Shown in pieces: positions 1 through 7,389 of a stretch of 37,386 nt of DNA. The position numbers and the translations under genes are program-made. The stretch lies in contig JAFGSI010000040.1 of the NCBI GenBank assembly GCA_016934715.1, positions 1 through 37,386 of the forward strand. The letters are read 5' to 3'. The notes beneath the pieces were generated by a model. The model saw nothing but the letters and a program-made list of their open reading frames with translations, was not told the DNA's origin and did not search any database. The first letter of the stretch is position 1. The number at the start of each line of letters is the position of its first letter. The stretch comes from Anaerolineales bacterium. Lineage in GTDB: Bacteria > Chloroflexota > Anaerolineae > Anaerolineales > Villigracilaceae.

Positions 1-90
1 GGGGCCCAGACCAACCTGACCATCGACCCGGCCACCGACAAGTGGTCCGAGTGGTCGCCTTCCAAGGAGACGGCCAGTCGCGGCGAATGA
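1..90 (+). CDS. C-terminal end of an unidentified protein (partial)
   Basis: Frame 1 is open from the first base of the window and stops at the TGA at 88-90, giving 29 residues that end in KETASRGE. The fragment is polar and rich in Trp, Ser, Asp and Glu, and I recognise no family in it. A strong hairpin begins 13 bases after the stop, which fits the end of a transcription unit and supports this as the real tail of a gene. It could also be a chance open frame, since only 30 codons are visible. Confidence 0.55.
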   Translation, partial: GAQTNLTIDPATDKWSEWSPSKETASRGE

Positions 91-102
91 CGATCCTGTT
101 TT

Positions 103-130
103 CCCCTCCCCCGGATGGGGGAGGGGAGTT
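103..130 (+). terminator. Terminator-like hairpin after the partial gene
   Basis: A perfect 10-bp stem pairs 103-112 with 117-126 around the tetraloop GGAT. It is followed only by AGTTTCGATT, so the T-run is weak. It would end the upstream unit just before the promoter of the PrsW-like gene. Confidence 0.55.
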
Positions 131-142
131 TCGATTCTGTAG

Positions 143-148
143 TATCAT
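143..148 (+). promoter_or_regulatory. -10 box (TATCAT) for a probable leaderless mRNA
   Basis: TATCAT lies six bases before the ATG at 155, so the standard -10 to +1 distance puts the transcript start on the A of the start codon. No purine-rich ribosome binding site precedes the ATG, and I see no good -35 box. The same arrangement occurs at 29935 and, with a good -35, at 18024 on the minus strand. Confidence 0.45.
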
Positions 149-154
149 ATTCGT

Positions 155-1264
155 ATGACAATGACCATCATCGCCCTGTTGATTGCCACGGCCATTCCAG
201 CGGTCGTTTTCTACGTGATCCATACACTTGATCTGTATCGAACGGGTTCTCGCCTGTATGTCGTCTTGAGCGTCATTGCCGGATTGGCGGCCTATGTTCT
301 TGCAGCCCAGGTCAATCCTCTGGCGATGAGAAGTCTGAACCTCGGCTTCCTGGTCATGGTCGGATTCGTCGCTCCGATCTCGGAGGAGATCCTCAAATCC
401 TTGATGCAGATCTATCTGGTGCGGCGCCCCGATTTCAATTATTTCGTCGATGGGGCCATTTATGGTTTTGCCACCGGGATCGCCTTCGCGATCGCTGAAA
501 ATTTCGAATATGTCCTGGGGAATGCCGGTGCGGCGTTGTGGGTGGCCATCACGCGGGTCATCTCGACAAATCTGATGCATGCTGCCGCCTGCGCCATCGT
601 CGGGATCATCCTGGGCTGGGCACGCTTCCAGAAGAATGCCTGGCGGTATGCCTTTTCGGCAGGCGGGATCCTCGTGGCGATCCTGTTCCACATGGGCTTC
701 AACAACCTGGTCACGCGGGTCAACAGCGGCTTGCTGCTGCTTTACGCGGTGATCGTCGGCGGCGGAGCAGCCGGGATCATCGCCCTGGTGATCCGCCGCG
801 GGCTCAAGGAAGAACTGGGTTGGATCAAGGAGACCCTGGGCGTGACCGATCGGGTCGAAAGACAGGAAGTCGCTGCAGTCGGGAACATGGCCCGGGTCGA
901 TGAAGTGCTCAAGCGGTTGTCGGCGGCCTTCGGGGCGGAAACCGCCTCCCGGATCGAGAACCTGCTCCTCGTTCAGGCCCGTCTCGGCATCCAGCGCAAG
1001 ATGGCCGAAAAGATGGCCGACGAGAAGATGCAGGCCAACATCCGGACACAGATCGAGCAATTGCAGGCGGAGATGGAGGCGGCCCGCAAGGAGATTGGTT
1101 CCTATGCGATGGTTTATTTGCGATATACTCATCTCGAGGAAGTTTTTTCGGTGTACAATCTTCTGGATACCAGGATCAAGGAACAGGCGAGCCAGCCGCG
1201 CGGTCCGGGCATGGGCGTCTTCGACCGCTTGAAGGATCGGACGACAACGGCTCAGGACGAGTAG
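155..1264 (+). CDS. PrsW-like intramembrane metalloprotease with a C-terminal coiled coil
   Basis: This 369-residue protein has about eight hydrophobic segments in its first 215 residues. The PrsW/CPBP-type signature residues are visible: E77-E78-xx-K81 (EEILK), E115-N116 (FAIAEN), H142 (LMHAA) and H179 (FHMGFNN). Members of this family are membrane-embedded metalloproteases; PrsW itself cleaves an anti-sigma factor in Bacillus. The last 150 residues are soluble, charged and probably coiled coil (rich in Glu, Ala, Met, Lys), which is not part of the core fold. It begins a four-gene run in the same direction. No ribosome binding site is seen at ATG 155, but a -10 box is well placed for leaderless expression. 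The substrate is unknown, and there is no anti-sigma gene in view. Confidence 0.82.
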   Translation: MTMTIIALLIATAIPAVVFYVIHTLDLYRTGSRLYVVLSVIAGLAAYVLAAQVNPLAMRSLNLGFLVMVGFVAPISEEILKSLMQIYLVRRPDFNYFVDGAIYGFATGIAFAIAENFEYVLGNAGAALWVAITRVISTNLMHAAACAIVGIILGWARFQKNAWRYAFSAGGILVAILFHMGFNNLVTRVNSGLLLLYAVIVGGGAAGIIALVIRRGLKEELGWIKETLGVTDRVERQEVAAVGNMARVDEVLKRLSAAFGAETASRIENLLLVQARLGIQRKMAEKMADEKMQANIRTQIEQLQAEMEAARKEIGSYAMVYLRYTHLEEVFSVYNLLDTRIKEQASQPRGPGMGVFDRLKDRTTTAQDE

Positions 1265-1306
1265 CACGTCTTCGCACTTGGGTAGACACCAATTTGGAGG
1301 ATGGCG

Positions 1307-2080
1307 ATGGGAAAGATCATTTCGGTCCACTCTTTTCGTGGGGGCACGGGGAAGTCGAACATGACTGCCAATCTGGCGGCCCAGGCGGCCCTGCGGGGCA
1401 AACGGGCGGCGATCGTCGATACGGACATCCAGTCCCCGGGCATTCACGTTCTCTTTGGCCTGGATGAGACCAGGATGGGGCATACGCTGAATGAATTCCT
1501 GCGCGGGGAATGCGCGATCCAGGATGTGGCCTACCCGGTCGGCTCCACTGCGGGCGGGGAAGGGGTCCAGCAACTGCGCGATAAGTTCCTCTGGCTGATC
1601 CCGTCCAGCATCAATGGGCGTGAGATCAGCCGGGTCGTCAAGACCGGTTATGACGTGGGCATCCTCAACAAGGGTCTCAGCGGTCTGCTCAAAGAACTCA
1701 AGCTGGATTACCTGTTCATCGACACCCATCCTGGCCTTAATGAAGAGACCCTGCTCTCGATCGCCATCTCGGATGGTCTGATCATCATTCTGCGCCCCGA
1801 CCAGCAGGATTTCCAGGGGACGGCTGTGACCGTCGATATCGCCCGCGGCCTGGACGTGCCAAATTTGTTCCTGGTGGTGAACAAGGCCCTGACGCGTTAT
1901 GATTTTGCGGAAATGAAACAGACGGTCGAGAAGACCTACGGGGCCCCTGTCGCCGGCATCCTGCCTCTCTCCGAGGAGATGGCCGACCTTGGATCGGCCG
2001 ACCTCTTTTCGTTGTGTTTTCCCGACCACCCCTGGTCGAAGACCCTGCGCGAGATCGCGCAGATGGTCCTTGCCGTTTAG
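1307..2080 (+). CDS. MinD/ParA-like P-loop ATPase
   Basis: The N-terminus carries a deviant Walker A, FRGGTGKSN, at residues 10-18. The usual first Lys of ParA/MinD proteins (KGGxGK) is replaced by Arg, while the P-loop Lys is K16. A switch-like VDTDIQSPG follows, with a Walker B-like LFIDTHPG further on. The protein has 257 residues, the length of MinD-like ATPases. GGAGG at 1296-1300 touches an ATG at 1301 but stands six bases from the ATG at 1307, so 1307 is the likelier start. These ATPases act at membranes or on cargo in partner-dependent cycles. The partner may be the adjacent membrane protease or the small proteins downstream, but that is inference. No parB, minE or flagellar gene is nearby. 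Confidence 0.85.
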   Translation: MGKIISVHSFRGGTGKSNMTANLAAQAALRGKRAAIVDTDIQSPGIHVLFGLDETRMGHTLNEFLRGECAIQDVAYPVGSTAGGEGVQQLRDKFLWLIPSSINGREISRVVKTGYDVGILNKGLSGLLKELKLDYLFIDTHPGLNEETLLSIAISDGLIIILRPDQQDFQGTAVTVDIARGLDVPNLFLVVNKALTRYDFAEMKQTVEKTYGAPVAGILPLSEEMADLGSADLFSLCFPDHPWSKTLREIAQMVLAV

Positions 2081-2092
2081 CGGAGGCAGATT

Positions 2093-2305
2093 ATGCACTG
2101 CTGGGTTTGTGACCAACCTGCACACGCCATCTGCCAGTTCTGCGGGCGGGCGGTGTGCAAGGACCACAGCGCCAAGATGCCCACCTTCCTGTGCATGTAC
2201 CTGGGCAAGAACGAGACGCCGAAAGGATTGGTCGTTGCCGATGCGATCTGGTGCGGGGTGTGCCAGCCGCAGCCGGAGCCGATAGGGATGCCGGAGATGT
2301 ATTAG
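2093..2305 (+). CDS. Small B-box-like zinc-finger protein
   Basis: This 70-residue protein starts MHCWVCDQPAHAICQFCGRA and continues with V-C-K-D-H. The order Cys-x2-Cys, His, Cys-x2-Cys, Cys-x2-His resembles a B-box-type zinc finger, and a further C-G-V-C pair lies near residue 58. It has no membrane segment and no catalytic motif, so it probably mediates protein contacts. GGAGG sits eight bases before the ATG. It lies 12 bases after the ATPase gene and 8 bases before the next, so all three are surely co-transcribed. I cannot assign a function. A zinc-binding adaptor for the ATPase or protease is a guess from position. Confidence 0.75.
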   Translation: MHCWVCDQPAHAICQFCGRAVCKDHSAKMPTFLCMYLGKNETPKGLVVADAIWCGVCQPQPEPIGMPEMY

Positions 2306-2313
2306 GAGGGCAG

Positions 2314-2700
2314 ATGAGCGAGAGCATTTTCGATCGGCTGCAAAAGAAGCTCGATGTCCAGAAGCATGAAGAAGGCATCAGTGCCGGTGACATCGCCGAA
2401 CTGCCTCCGGCCCTGCGCAAGATCATGCGCATGATGCTGCGTGAGGTTGAGCTGACCTACAAGGCGATCTGTGCGGCGATGGACGAGATGCCTGCGCCGG
2501 ATCGGATGAACCGGCAGGAACTCGACCAGGCGCTGGAGACGTTGACCAGCCAGAACTGGCTGATCCGCCGCGGCGAAGGCGAGGGGGTCAACTACATGGT
2601 CAATCTGCGCCGCAAGGCCGGGAGTTCGCTGGGCCTGAATTTCTGGGATTCGCTTGACGAGAAGATCGCTACCAACAAGAAGGATGCTCCTCCTGAGTGA
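2314..2700 (+). CDS. Conserved hypothetical, winged-helix-like
   Basis: The start is set by the strong GGAGG at 2305-2309, five bases before ATG 2314. The open frame extends further upstream, but only as overlap with the zinc-finger gene. The 128-residue product begins MSESIFDRLQKKL. From about residue 25 it reads like a helix-turn-helix with a wing: a predicted three-helix stretch, then NWLIRRGEGEGVNYMVNL as a beta-hairpin. That suggests a winged-helix fold used for DNA or protein binding. The C-terminus is short, charged and probably flexible. It is the last gene of the PrsW/MinD-like cluster and is followed at once by a good terminator. No family name can be given from sequence alone. Confidence 0.7.
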   Translation: MSESIFDRLQKKLDVQKHEEGISAGDIAELPPALRKIMRMMLREVELTYKAICAAMDEMPAPDRMNRQELDQALETLTSQNWLIRRGEGEGVNYMVNLRRKAGSSLGLNFWDSLDEKIATNKKDAPPE

Positions 2701-2717
2701 GCATGGGATCGACCGCA

Positions 2718-2750
2718 AAACGCGGGCCTGTCACCGGGCCCGCGTTTGTT
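2718..2750 (+). terminator. Intrinsic terminator of the PrsW/MinD-like cluster
   Basis: An 11-bp perfect stem pairs 2718-2728 with 2737-2747 around an 8-base loop and continues into TTTGTT. It lies between convergent genes and can serve both strands, since the minus-strand side ends in AAA-rich complement as well. Confidence 0.8.
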
Positions 2751-2774
2751 GTGCGCGTGTTCGCCAGACAATCC

Positions 2775-3758
2775 TCAGGTGCCAACCCCCATGCTGTACA
2801 GCACCCACAACCCACCAAAGTAGACCAGGATCAGCAGCAGGGCGTCGATTTCGATCACCCACAGGCGGCGTTCAAGGCGGGCCAGGTTGCCGATCAGGCC
2901 CAGGATGGTCAGGATCAGGCCGAGCATGCCGGCGATGGCAAAGGCCGGGTCGATGACCCCCAGGAAGCGGTCGGTTGTCAGGAACAGGTCGGCCAGGCCG
3001 AGCCCGAACATGTTAAAGATGTTCGAGCCGAACAGGTTGCCGACGGCCAGGTCGTAGGCGCCCAGCCGGACGGCAGCGATGGTCGTCACCAGTTCGGGCA
3101 GCGAGGTGACCAGGCCGACCAGCACCAGGCCGACGAAGCCGGTTCCCAGCCCGGTGGTCTCAGCGATCACGGCGCTCGAGGCGACCAGCGCCGGCGCAAC
3201 CAGGACCAGGATCAGCGTGGCGAAGACGAAACCCAGGATGGCTTTCCACAGCGCTGGAACGGACGGATCCAGCGGCTCCTGGCTGATGGGCGGGGGCGGG
3301 TTGTTGCGCTGCAGCAGGCGGATGCCGCCGAGATAGACGGTCATCAGCAGCAGGCTGTCCACGCCGACCCAGCCGAGGCGCCACTCCAGATTGATCTGGA
3401 TGAAGAAGACGGCCATGCTGATCAGCAGGATCGCCAGCCCGGCGGTCAGGGCGTGTTTCATCGCCACCTGGCGCAGGATGCGCACATTCTGGTTGGTCAG
3501 ATCGAGCACGGCCAGCATGAACATGTTGAACATGTTCGAACCGAACATGTTGCCGGCGGCCAGGTTGGGCACCCCCAGTCCAAAGGCGTTGATGCTGGTC
3601 AGCAGTTCGGGCAGGGAGGTCGCCCCGGCCAGCAGCAGGGTGCCGATGAACATCCCGCCCAGCCGGGTGCGCAGGGCGATCACATCGCCGTACCTGGCCA
3701 GCTGCATGGCAGTGATGACCAGGATGGTCGAGGCGAGCAGAAAGTCTATCCAGACCAT
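2775..3758 (-). CDS. Sodium/calcium-type cation antiporter (CaCA family)
   Basis: This 327-residue membrane protein has the two inverted alpha-repeats of CaCA exchangers. Repeat 1 shows GATSLPEL at residues 45-52 and GNMFGSNMFN. Repeat 2 shows TSLPELVTT and GNLFGSNIFN in the second half. The acidic residues in the two SLPE motifs are the expected ion ligands. About ten hydrophobic segments are visible, the usual number for prokaryotic members. Family members exchange Na+ or H+ for Ca2+; the ion is not certain here. The ATG shares one base with the TGA of the PII-like gene (TGATG), so translation is probably coupled. That arrangement suggests the PII-like protein controls this transporter. Confidence 0.9.
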   Translation of the reverse strand: MVWIDFLLASTILVITAMQLARYGDVIALRTRLGGMFIGTLLLAGATSLPELLTSINAFGLGVPNLAAGNMFGSNMFNMFMLAVLDLTNQNVRILRQVAMKHALTAGLAILLISMAVFFIQINLEWRLGWVGVDSLLLMTVYLGGIRLLQRNNPPPPISQEPLDPSVPALWKAILGFVFATLILVLVAPALVASSAVIAETTGLGTGFVGLVLVGLVTSLPELVTTIAAVRLGAYDLAVGNLFGSNIFNMFGLGLADLFLTTDRFLGVIDPAFAIAGMLGLILTILGLIGNLARLERRLWVIEIDALLLILVYFGGLWVLYSMGVGT

Positions 3759-4117
3759 CAGGCGGCCTCGCTCGCCTCGGCCGGCAGGCCCTTGACGATC
3801 TCGATCGGCCAGGCGACCAGGATGCCGGTATTCGGACCGTCCAGATCGCCGACGACCGACTCGGCCGTCCGCAGGCAGGTTTCGACCATGGCCCGGTCTT
3901 CGACGACCACGAACAGGGTGTTGTTGCTTTCCAGGGAACTGCTCCCGGCCAGGGAGGCGAAGTCGAAGCGTGCTCCCAGCAGGCCGCGCTGGGCGCGCCG
4001 GCGCTGCCAGCCGGTGCTCTCGATGATCGTCACCCCGCGAATGCCGCGGCCCTCCCAGGCATCCAGGACCTCATCCAGACGATGGGGGTCGTCCAATACA
4101 AACAAAACAGCGTACAT
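3758..4117 (-). CDS. PII-like signalling protein
   Basis: The 119-residue product has the beta-alpha-beta-beta-alpha-beta pattern of the GlnB fold. Strand 1 is MYAVLFVLDD, followed by helix DEVLDAWEGRG, strand GVTIIES, a long central loop, strand TLFVVVED, helix AMVETCLRTAESVVGD and a final strand GILVAWPIEIVKG. The central loop differs from classic GlnB: I see no uridylylated Tyr context and no nitrogen-sensing signature. It is therefore better called a PII-like protein of the group that pairs with transporters. GGAAGGAG lies just upstream of the ATG, inside the end of the preceding gene (3-base gap). The stop overlaps the start of the cation antiporter. A role in gating that antiporter, with a nucleotide or ion as ligand, is inference. 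Confidence 0.72.
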   Translation of the reverse strand: MYAVLFVLDDPHRLDEVLDAWEGRGIRGVTIIESTGWQRRRAQRGLLGARFDFASLAGSSSLESNNTLFVVVEDRAMVETCLRTAESVVGDLDGPNTGILVAWPIEIVKGLPAEASEAA

Positions 4118-4120
4118 GGG

Positions 4121-5482
4121 TTACTCCTTCCTCACCTGTGCCAGGTCTGCCAGTTCCTCGGCGGACAGGCGCGCCGTGATTGGATTGCGGTGGGCAGTCA
4201 CCCATTCCCGCAGCGGCGCGGCCCATTTTACCAGCGCCCGGGCATCGGAGGGGTAGTGGCTTGGTCGGGTCCCGGTGTTGATCCAGGTGCAGCCCGCCAG
4301 GGCCTGTACCCAGGACTCCCATGGGACCAGGTCCGGGGTCTGCGAGAAGGTCGCCAGCGGGGAGAAGAAGACCGGTTTGGCTGGCGGGAAGCGGGCCCGC
4401 ATCGATTGGAGATAGGCCAGGCTGTCGTACGTATTGAAGATCAGCCACAGCGGCAGCAGCCCGGCCTGCATGGCAGCGCTGGCGTCAAACTGGCTGAACA
4501 TCTCGACCAGCACCCCGGCTGGTGGACGGCCCTCTTTTTCGAGCAGTTTCCCGGCCGCCGCGAACGCCAGGCGCGAGAAGTCGTCCGGGTGCGGCAGGCG
4601 GATGCGCACGAAACGGAAGCCCTCCGAGCGGCAGAAGGCTTCCAGCGCCTCGCCCAGCCCGGGCTCTGACCCCCACTCGGATTCGGGCCCGCGCTCGAGA
4701 GGAAGATCCGGAAGGCGCCAGTCGCTGTACTTGAGTCCCGCCTGCCGGGCGGATCTGCGGATTTGCTCGCCTGGCTCCAGAAATTCTTCGGGTGTGATCC
4801 CGCCCCATCCGCCGACCTGGAAGACGCTCCGTTCCCCGAGCCGGTAGCGCAGCCACTCAGCCCCCCCTTCCAGGTAGACGACCGTCCCGCTCGGTTCCAG
4901 GTGCTGGTAGAGGATCGCCGCGTAGGCTGGGGGCAGATCGAGCAGCTTGAAGCGCAGGTGGTTGACGTGACGTGTCAGCCAGCCGTCGTGGACCGGGTCG
5001 TAGTGCTGGATCGTCATCAGGCCGGGATTTTCGGCGGCGATCTGCAGGGCCCGGCGGCGCGAGCGCTCCAGGTAGACCCGTACGTCGCCATCGGGGGAGC
5101 CGCCCTTGAGCGAGAGGACGAAGGTCTGCGGCAGGAAGGGGCCGCCCAGGGCCAGTGACAGGTAGGTGGTCGCCCCCCCGAGGGCCGCCCCGATGGTCAG
5201 GCAGGGGAAGGGTCCGCTGAGCTGCGCGTAGTCAGCCAGGCGTTCGTCGATCAGACGATTGATGTGAAAACCGTCCAGGGCCTCAGGAGGCAGGCCGGAG
5301 AGGCTCTGGAAGCGGCTGATGGCAAAGCGGGCGACCTCCTGCGGCAGGGCACCCAGCCCGAACAGGATGGCTTTCTGCCAGCCCGGGATGCGGTAGTTGT
5401 CGATGAAGCGGCCTTGCAGGCCGGCGGCCACCGCCCGGGTGACGATTGGTGAGGATGACTCGGGAGATTCTAACGCAACCAT
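4121..5482 (-). CDS. Conserved hypothetical protein of 453 residues
   Basis: I do not recognise this family. The product looks soluble apart from a Gly/Ala/Leu-rich stretch around residue 95 (TIGAALGGATTYLSLALGG), which could be a buried helix or one membrane hairpin. The N-terminal half holds a basic segment (YLERSRRRALQIA) and HYDPVHDGW. The C-terminal half alternates strands and helices (FVRIRLPHPDDFSRLAF, GLLPLWLIFNT, KPVFFSPL), suggesting an alpha/beta domain. There is no signal peptide. The start at 5482 is supported by AAAGGATG seven bases upstream. The stop is three bases before the PII-like gene, so it leads a three-gene operon with that gene and the antiporter. It may be an enzyme or sensor whose state the PII-like protein reports, but nothing in the sequence proves this. 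Confidence 0.75.
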   Translation of the reverse strand: MVALESPESSSPIVTRAVAAGLQGRFIDNYRIPGWQKAILFGLGALPQEVARFAISRFQSLSGLPPEALDGFHINRLIDERLADYAQLSGPFPCLTIGAALGGATTYLSLALGGPFLPQTFVLSLKGGSPDGDVRVYLERSRRRALQIAAENPGLMTIQHYDPVHDGWLTRHVNHLRFKLLDLPPAYAAILYQHLEPSGTVVYLEGGAEWLRYRLGERSVFQVGGWGGITPEEFLEPGEQIRRSARQAGLKYSDWRLPDLPLERGPESEWGSEPGLGEALEAFCRSEGFRFVRIRLPHPDDFSRLAFAAAGKLLEKEGRPPAGVLVEMFSQFDASAAMQAGLLPLWLIFNTYDSLAYLQSMRARFPPAKPVFFSPLATFSQTPDLVPWESWVQALAGCTWINTGTRPSHYPSDARALVKWAAPLREWVTAHRNPITARLSAEELADLAQVRKE

Positions 5483-5495
5483 AACATCCTTTCGG

Positions 5496-5502
5496 TATAA
5501 TA
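5496..5502. promoter_or_regulatory. Shared -10 region between divergent genes
   Basis: The plus strand reads TATAAT at 5496-5501, a perfect -10 box for the patatin-like gene with a leader of about 72 bases. The minus strand reads TATTATA over the same bases and could serve the unknown gene starting at 5482. No convincing -35 box was found for either direction. The plus leader also contains a 6-bp hairpin, ATCCTC/GAGGAT at 5550-5566. Confidence 0.45.
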
Positions 5503-5579
5503 CGAGTGCAGTTGAAGCAGTTCACCGGATTCTACCCTGTTTGGGTGGCATCCTCTACCCGAGGATACGAGGTCTGATC

Positions 5580-6461
5580 ATGGAGATTGCACTTGCGCTT
5601 GGCGGCGGGGGGGCGCGCGGGATGGCCCATATTGGCGTCCTGCGCCGCCTGGAAAGGGAGGGCTTCCGCATCCGCGCTGTGGCCGGGACGAGCATGGGCG
5701 GGATCATCGCCGCCGTCTACGCGGCCGGTTTCACGCCGGATGAGATCGAATCGCGTTTTACCGAGATCGACCAGTCCAAGCTCTACGGCCTGCCGACCCG
5801 GGAAGGACCCTCCATCCTGGGGTTGACCGGGGCGAAGCACATCCTGGAGGAATTCCTGGGTGAGCGCAATTTCAGCGATCTTGCGATCCCCTGTGCCGTG
5901 ACCGCCGTGGACATCGAGTCGGCCTGCGAGGTGGTCCTGCGCGAGGGGCGGGTGGTGGAGGCCGTACTGGCGACGATTGCCCTGCCGGCCATCTTTCCGC
6001 CCCGCCGGGTGGGAAAGGCGCTGCTGGTCGATGGCGGCACGATGGACCCGGTACCGGTGGCGGTGGCTCGCTCGCTGGCTCCTGACCTGCCGGTCGTTGC
6101 CGTTCCGCTGAGTCTGCCCCTCGGGCAGGGCAGCAGCCTGGTGTCGATGCACATCCCGCATGTGCCCGCCCCGATCATTGAACGCATCAGCCGCTTCCGG
6201 CTGGCCCAGGCGCTCAACGTCTTCGTCCAGGCCGCCGACGCCGGTGCACGCATGCTTACCGAACTGCGCCTGGAGGTCGACGATCCTGATGTCATCATCC
6301 GGCCAGCAGTGGCGGAGATCGGCTTGCTCGATGTGGTCGATGTGCTCAAGGTGGTCCGGCTGGGCGAGAAGGCGGTCGAAGCCGTCCTGCCAGATCTGAA
6401 GCAGGCTGTCGCCTGGCCCAACCGTCTGCGTCACCGCCTGTTCCCGAAAAGGCAGCGATGA
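5580..6461 (+). CDS. Patatin-like phospholipase
   Basis: The 293-residue protein starts MEIALALGGGGARG, the oxyanion-hole glycine-rich motif of patatins. It has the nucleophile elbow GTSMG with Ser38 and the catalytic DGG motif with Asp151 (LLVDGGTMDP). Ser38 and Asp151 form the expected dyad. The family hydrolyses acyl esters of phospholipids or other lipids; bacterial RssA/YchK-like members have this size. There is no signal peptide, so action at the inner face of the membrane is likely. GAGG stands upstream of ATG 5580. Its stop overlaps the start of the small membrane protein (ATGA), so they form an operon. The in-frame extension upstream of 5580 runs through the promoter and is not coding. 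Confidence 0.9.
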   Translation: MEIALALGGGGARGMAHIGVLRRLEREGFRIRAVAGTSMGGIIAAVYAAGFTPDEIESRFTEIDQSKLYGLPTREGPSILGLTGAKHILEEFLGERNFSDLAIPCAVTAVDIESACEVVLREGRVVEAVLATIALPAIFPPRRVGKALLVDGGTMDPVPVAVARSLAPDLPVVAVPLSLPLGQGSSLVSMHIPHVPAPIIERISRFRLAQALNVFVQAADAGARMLTELRLEVDDPDVIIRPAVAEIGLLDVVDVLKVVRLGEKAVEAVLPDLKQAVAWPNRLRHRLFPKRQR

Positions 6462-6685
6462 CCCCCGATCTGCGCCGGTATGCCCGCCAGACCAATGTCC
6501 GCCTGGTGGCCGGAGCCCTGCTGCTGCTGTTCCTGGTCGGCGACGGTCTGATCTATCTTTTCTACGGGCCGGGCGCGGCCGTGATCGGCCTTGTGTGCAT
6601 CCTGGCCGGCCTCACCCCGGTCGGGCTGGTGCTGATCATCCTGGCGATCCTGGACTGGGTCGTCCGGCGGGCCAGCCCAAACTAG
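6458..6685 (+). CDS. Small membrane protein, two transmembrane segments
   Basis: This 75-residue protein has a basic N-terminus (RRYARQTNVR), a hydrophobic segment at about 17-37, a Gly/Pro-rich turn, a second segment at about 42-68 and a short basic tail. I recognise no family. The ATG overlaps the TGA of the patatin-like gene by four bases (ATGA), showing translational coupling, and a hydrolase gene follows 10 bases after its stop. It may anchor or assist the lipase at the membrane, but this rests only on position. The length, codon use and coupling make a real gene likely. Confidence 0.7.
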   Translation: MTPDLRRYARQTNVRLVAGALLLLFLVGDGLIYLFYGPGAAVIGLVCILAGLTPVGLVLIILAILDWVVRRASPN

Positions 6686-6695
6686 AGACTCTCGC

Positions 6696-7364
6696 ATGGA
6701 TCAATCGCTGCTTGCTGATACCCAGGTGATCCGCTTTCAGGACTGGACCCTGCGCCTGCGCCTGGCGGACTCCACTCCGGCCCGCCTGTTGCTGCTGCTC
6801 CACGGCTGGACCGGTGACGAAAACTCGATGTGGATCTTCGTGCGCGATTTTCCCACCGAGATCACCCTGCTGGCGCCGCGGGCTCCGTCCGCGGCGCCGG
6901 AGGGAGGCTACTCCTGGCGGGCGATCACTCCGCAGAACTGGGGCCTGCCCGCACTGGATGATCTACGCCCGGCAGTCGCGTCCCTGCTGACCCTGGTCGA
7001 TGATTGGGGTGCGCAGACCGGCCTGGACGTCGGCCAGTTCGATGTGCTGGGCTTCAGCCAGGGTGCCTCGCTGGTCTATACCCTGGCAGCTCTACACCCG
7101 GGGCGCATCCGCCGCCTGGGCGCCCTGTCCGGGTTCCTGCCGCAAGGCCTGGACGACCTGCTCGCCGGCGGCCGGCTGGATGGGAAGCCTGCCTATGTGG
7201 CCCACGGGACCCAGGACGACCTGATCCCGGTCGCGCGCGGCCGCCAGGCCGCCCGGGCGCTCGAAGCAGCTGGGGCCCGGGTGACCTACTGCGAGGCCGA
7301 AACAGGTCACAAGGTCAGTGCCGACTGCTTGCGCGGCATTCGCCAATTCTTCACACAAAACTAA
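6696..7364 (+). CDS. Alpha/beta hydrolase, carboxylesterase/phospholipase type
   Basis: The 222-residue product has the standard features of the short esterase (Abhydrolase_2, YpfH-like) family. HGWTGDENSMW carries the oxyanion region at residues 36-46. GFSQG contains the nucleophile Ser121, Asp174 or Asp175 in GTQDDLIPV supplies the acid, and His205 in TGHKVS completes the triad. There is no signal peptide, so it is probably cytosolic. Family members cleave short-chain or lysophospholipid esters; the substrate is not predictable. It lies 10 bases after the small membrane protein in what looks like a lipid-hydrolase operon with the patatin-like gene. The ribosome binding site is poor (GAGA), which fits readthrough from the preceding gene. 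Confidence 0.88.
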   Translation: MDQSLLADTQVIRFQDWTLRLRLADSTPARLLLLLHGWTGDENSMWIFVRDFPTEITLLAPRAPSAAPEGGYSWRAITPQNWGLPALDDLRPAVASLLTLVDDWGAQTGLDVGQFDVLGFSQGASLVYTLAALHPGRIRRLGALSGFLPQGLDDLLAGGRLDGKPAYVAHGTQDDLIPVARGRQAARALEAAGARVTYCEAETGHKVSADCLRGIRQFFTQN

Positions 7365-7389
7365 TCAACCTGGATTGCGAGGAATGATC

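Noticed and set aside
2697-4256. A 519-codon plus-strand frame opposite the antiporter and PII-like genes
   Set aside because: It is antisense to well-recognised proteins, rich in Gln/Asp/Gly low complexity as expected from GC-rich antisense, and has no motif.
5397-5579. N-terminal extension of the patatin-like protein
   Set aside because: It would cover the divergent promoter region and the start of the opposite gene; the patatin fold begins at the Met encoded at 5580.
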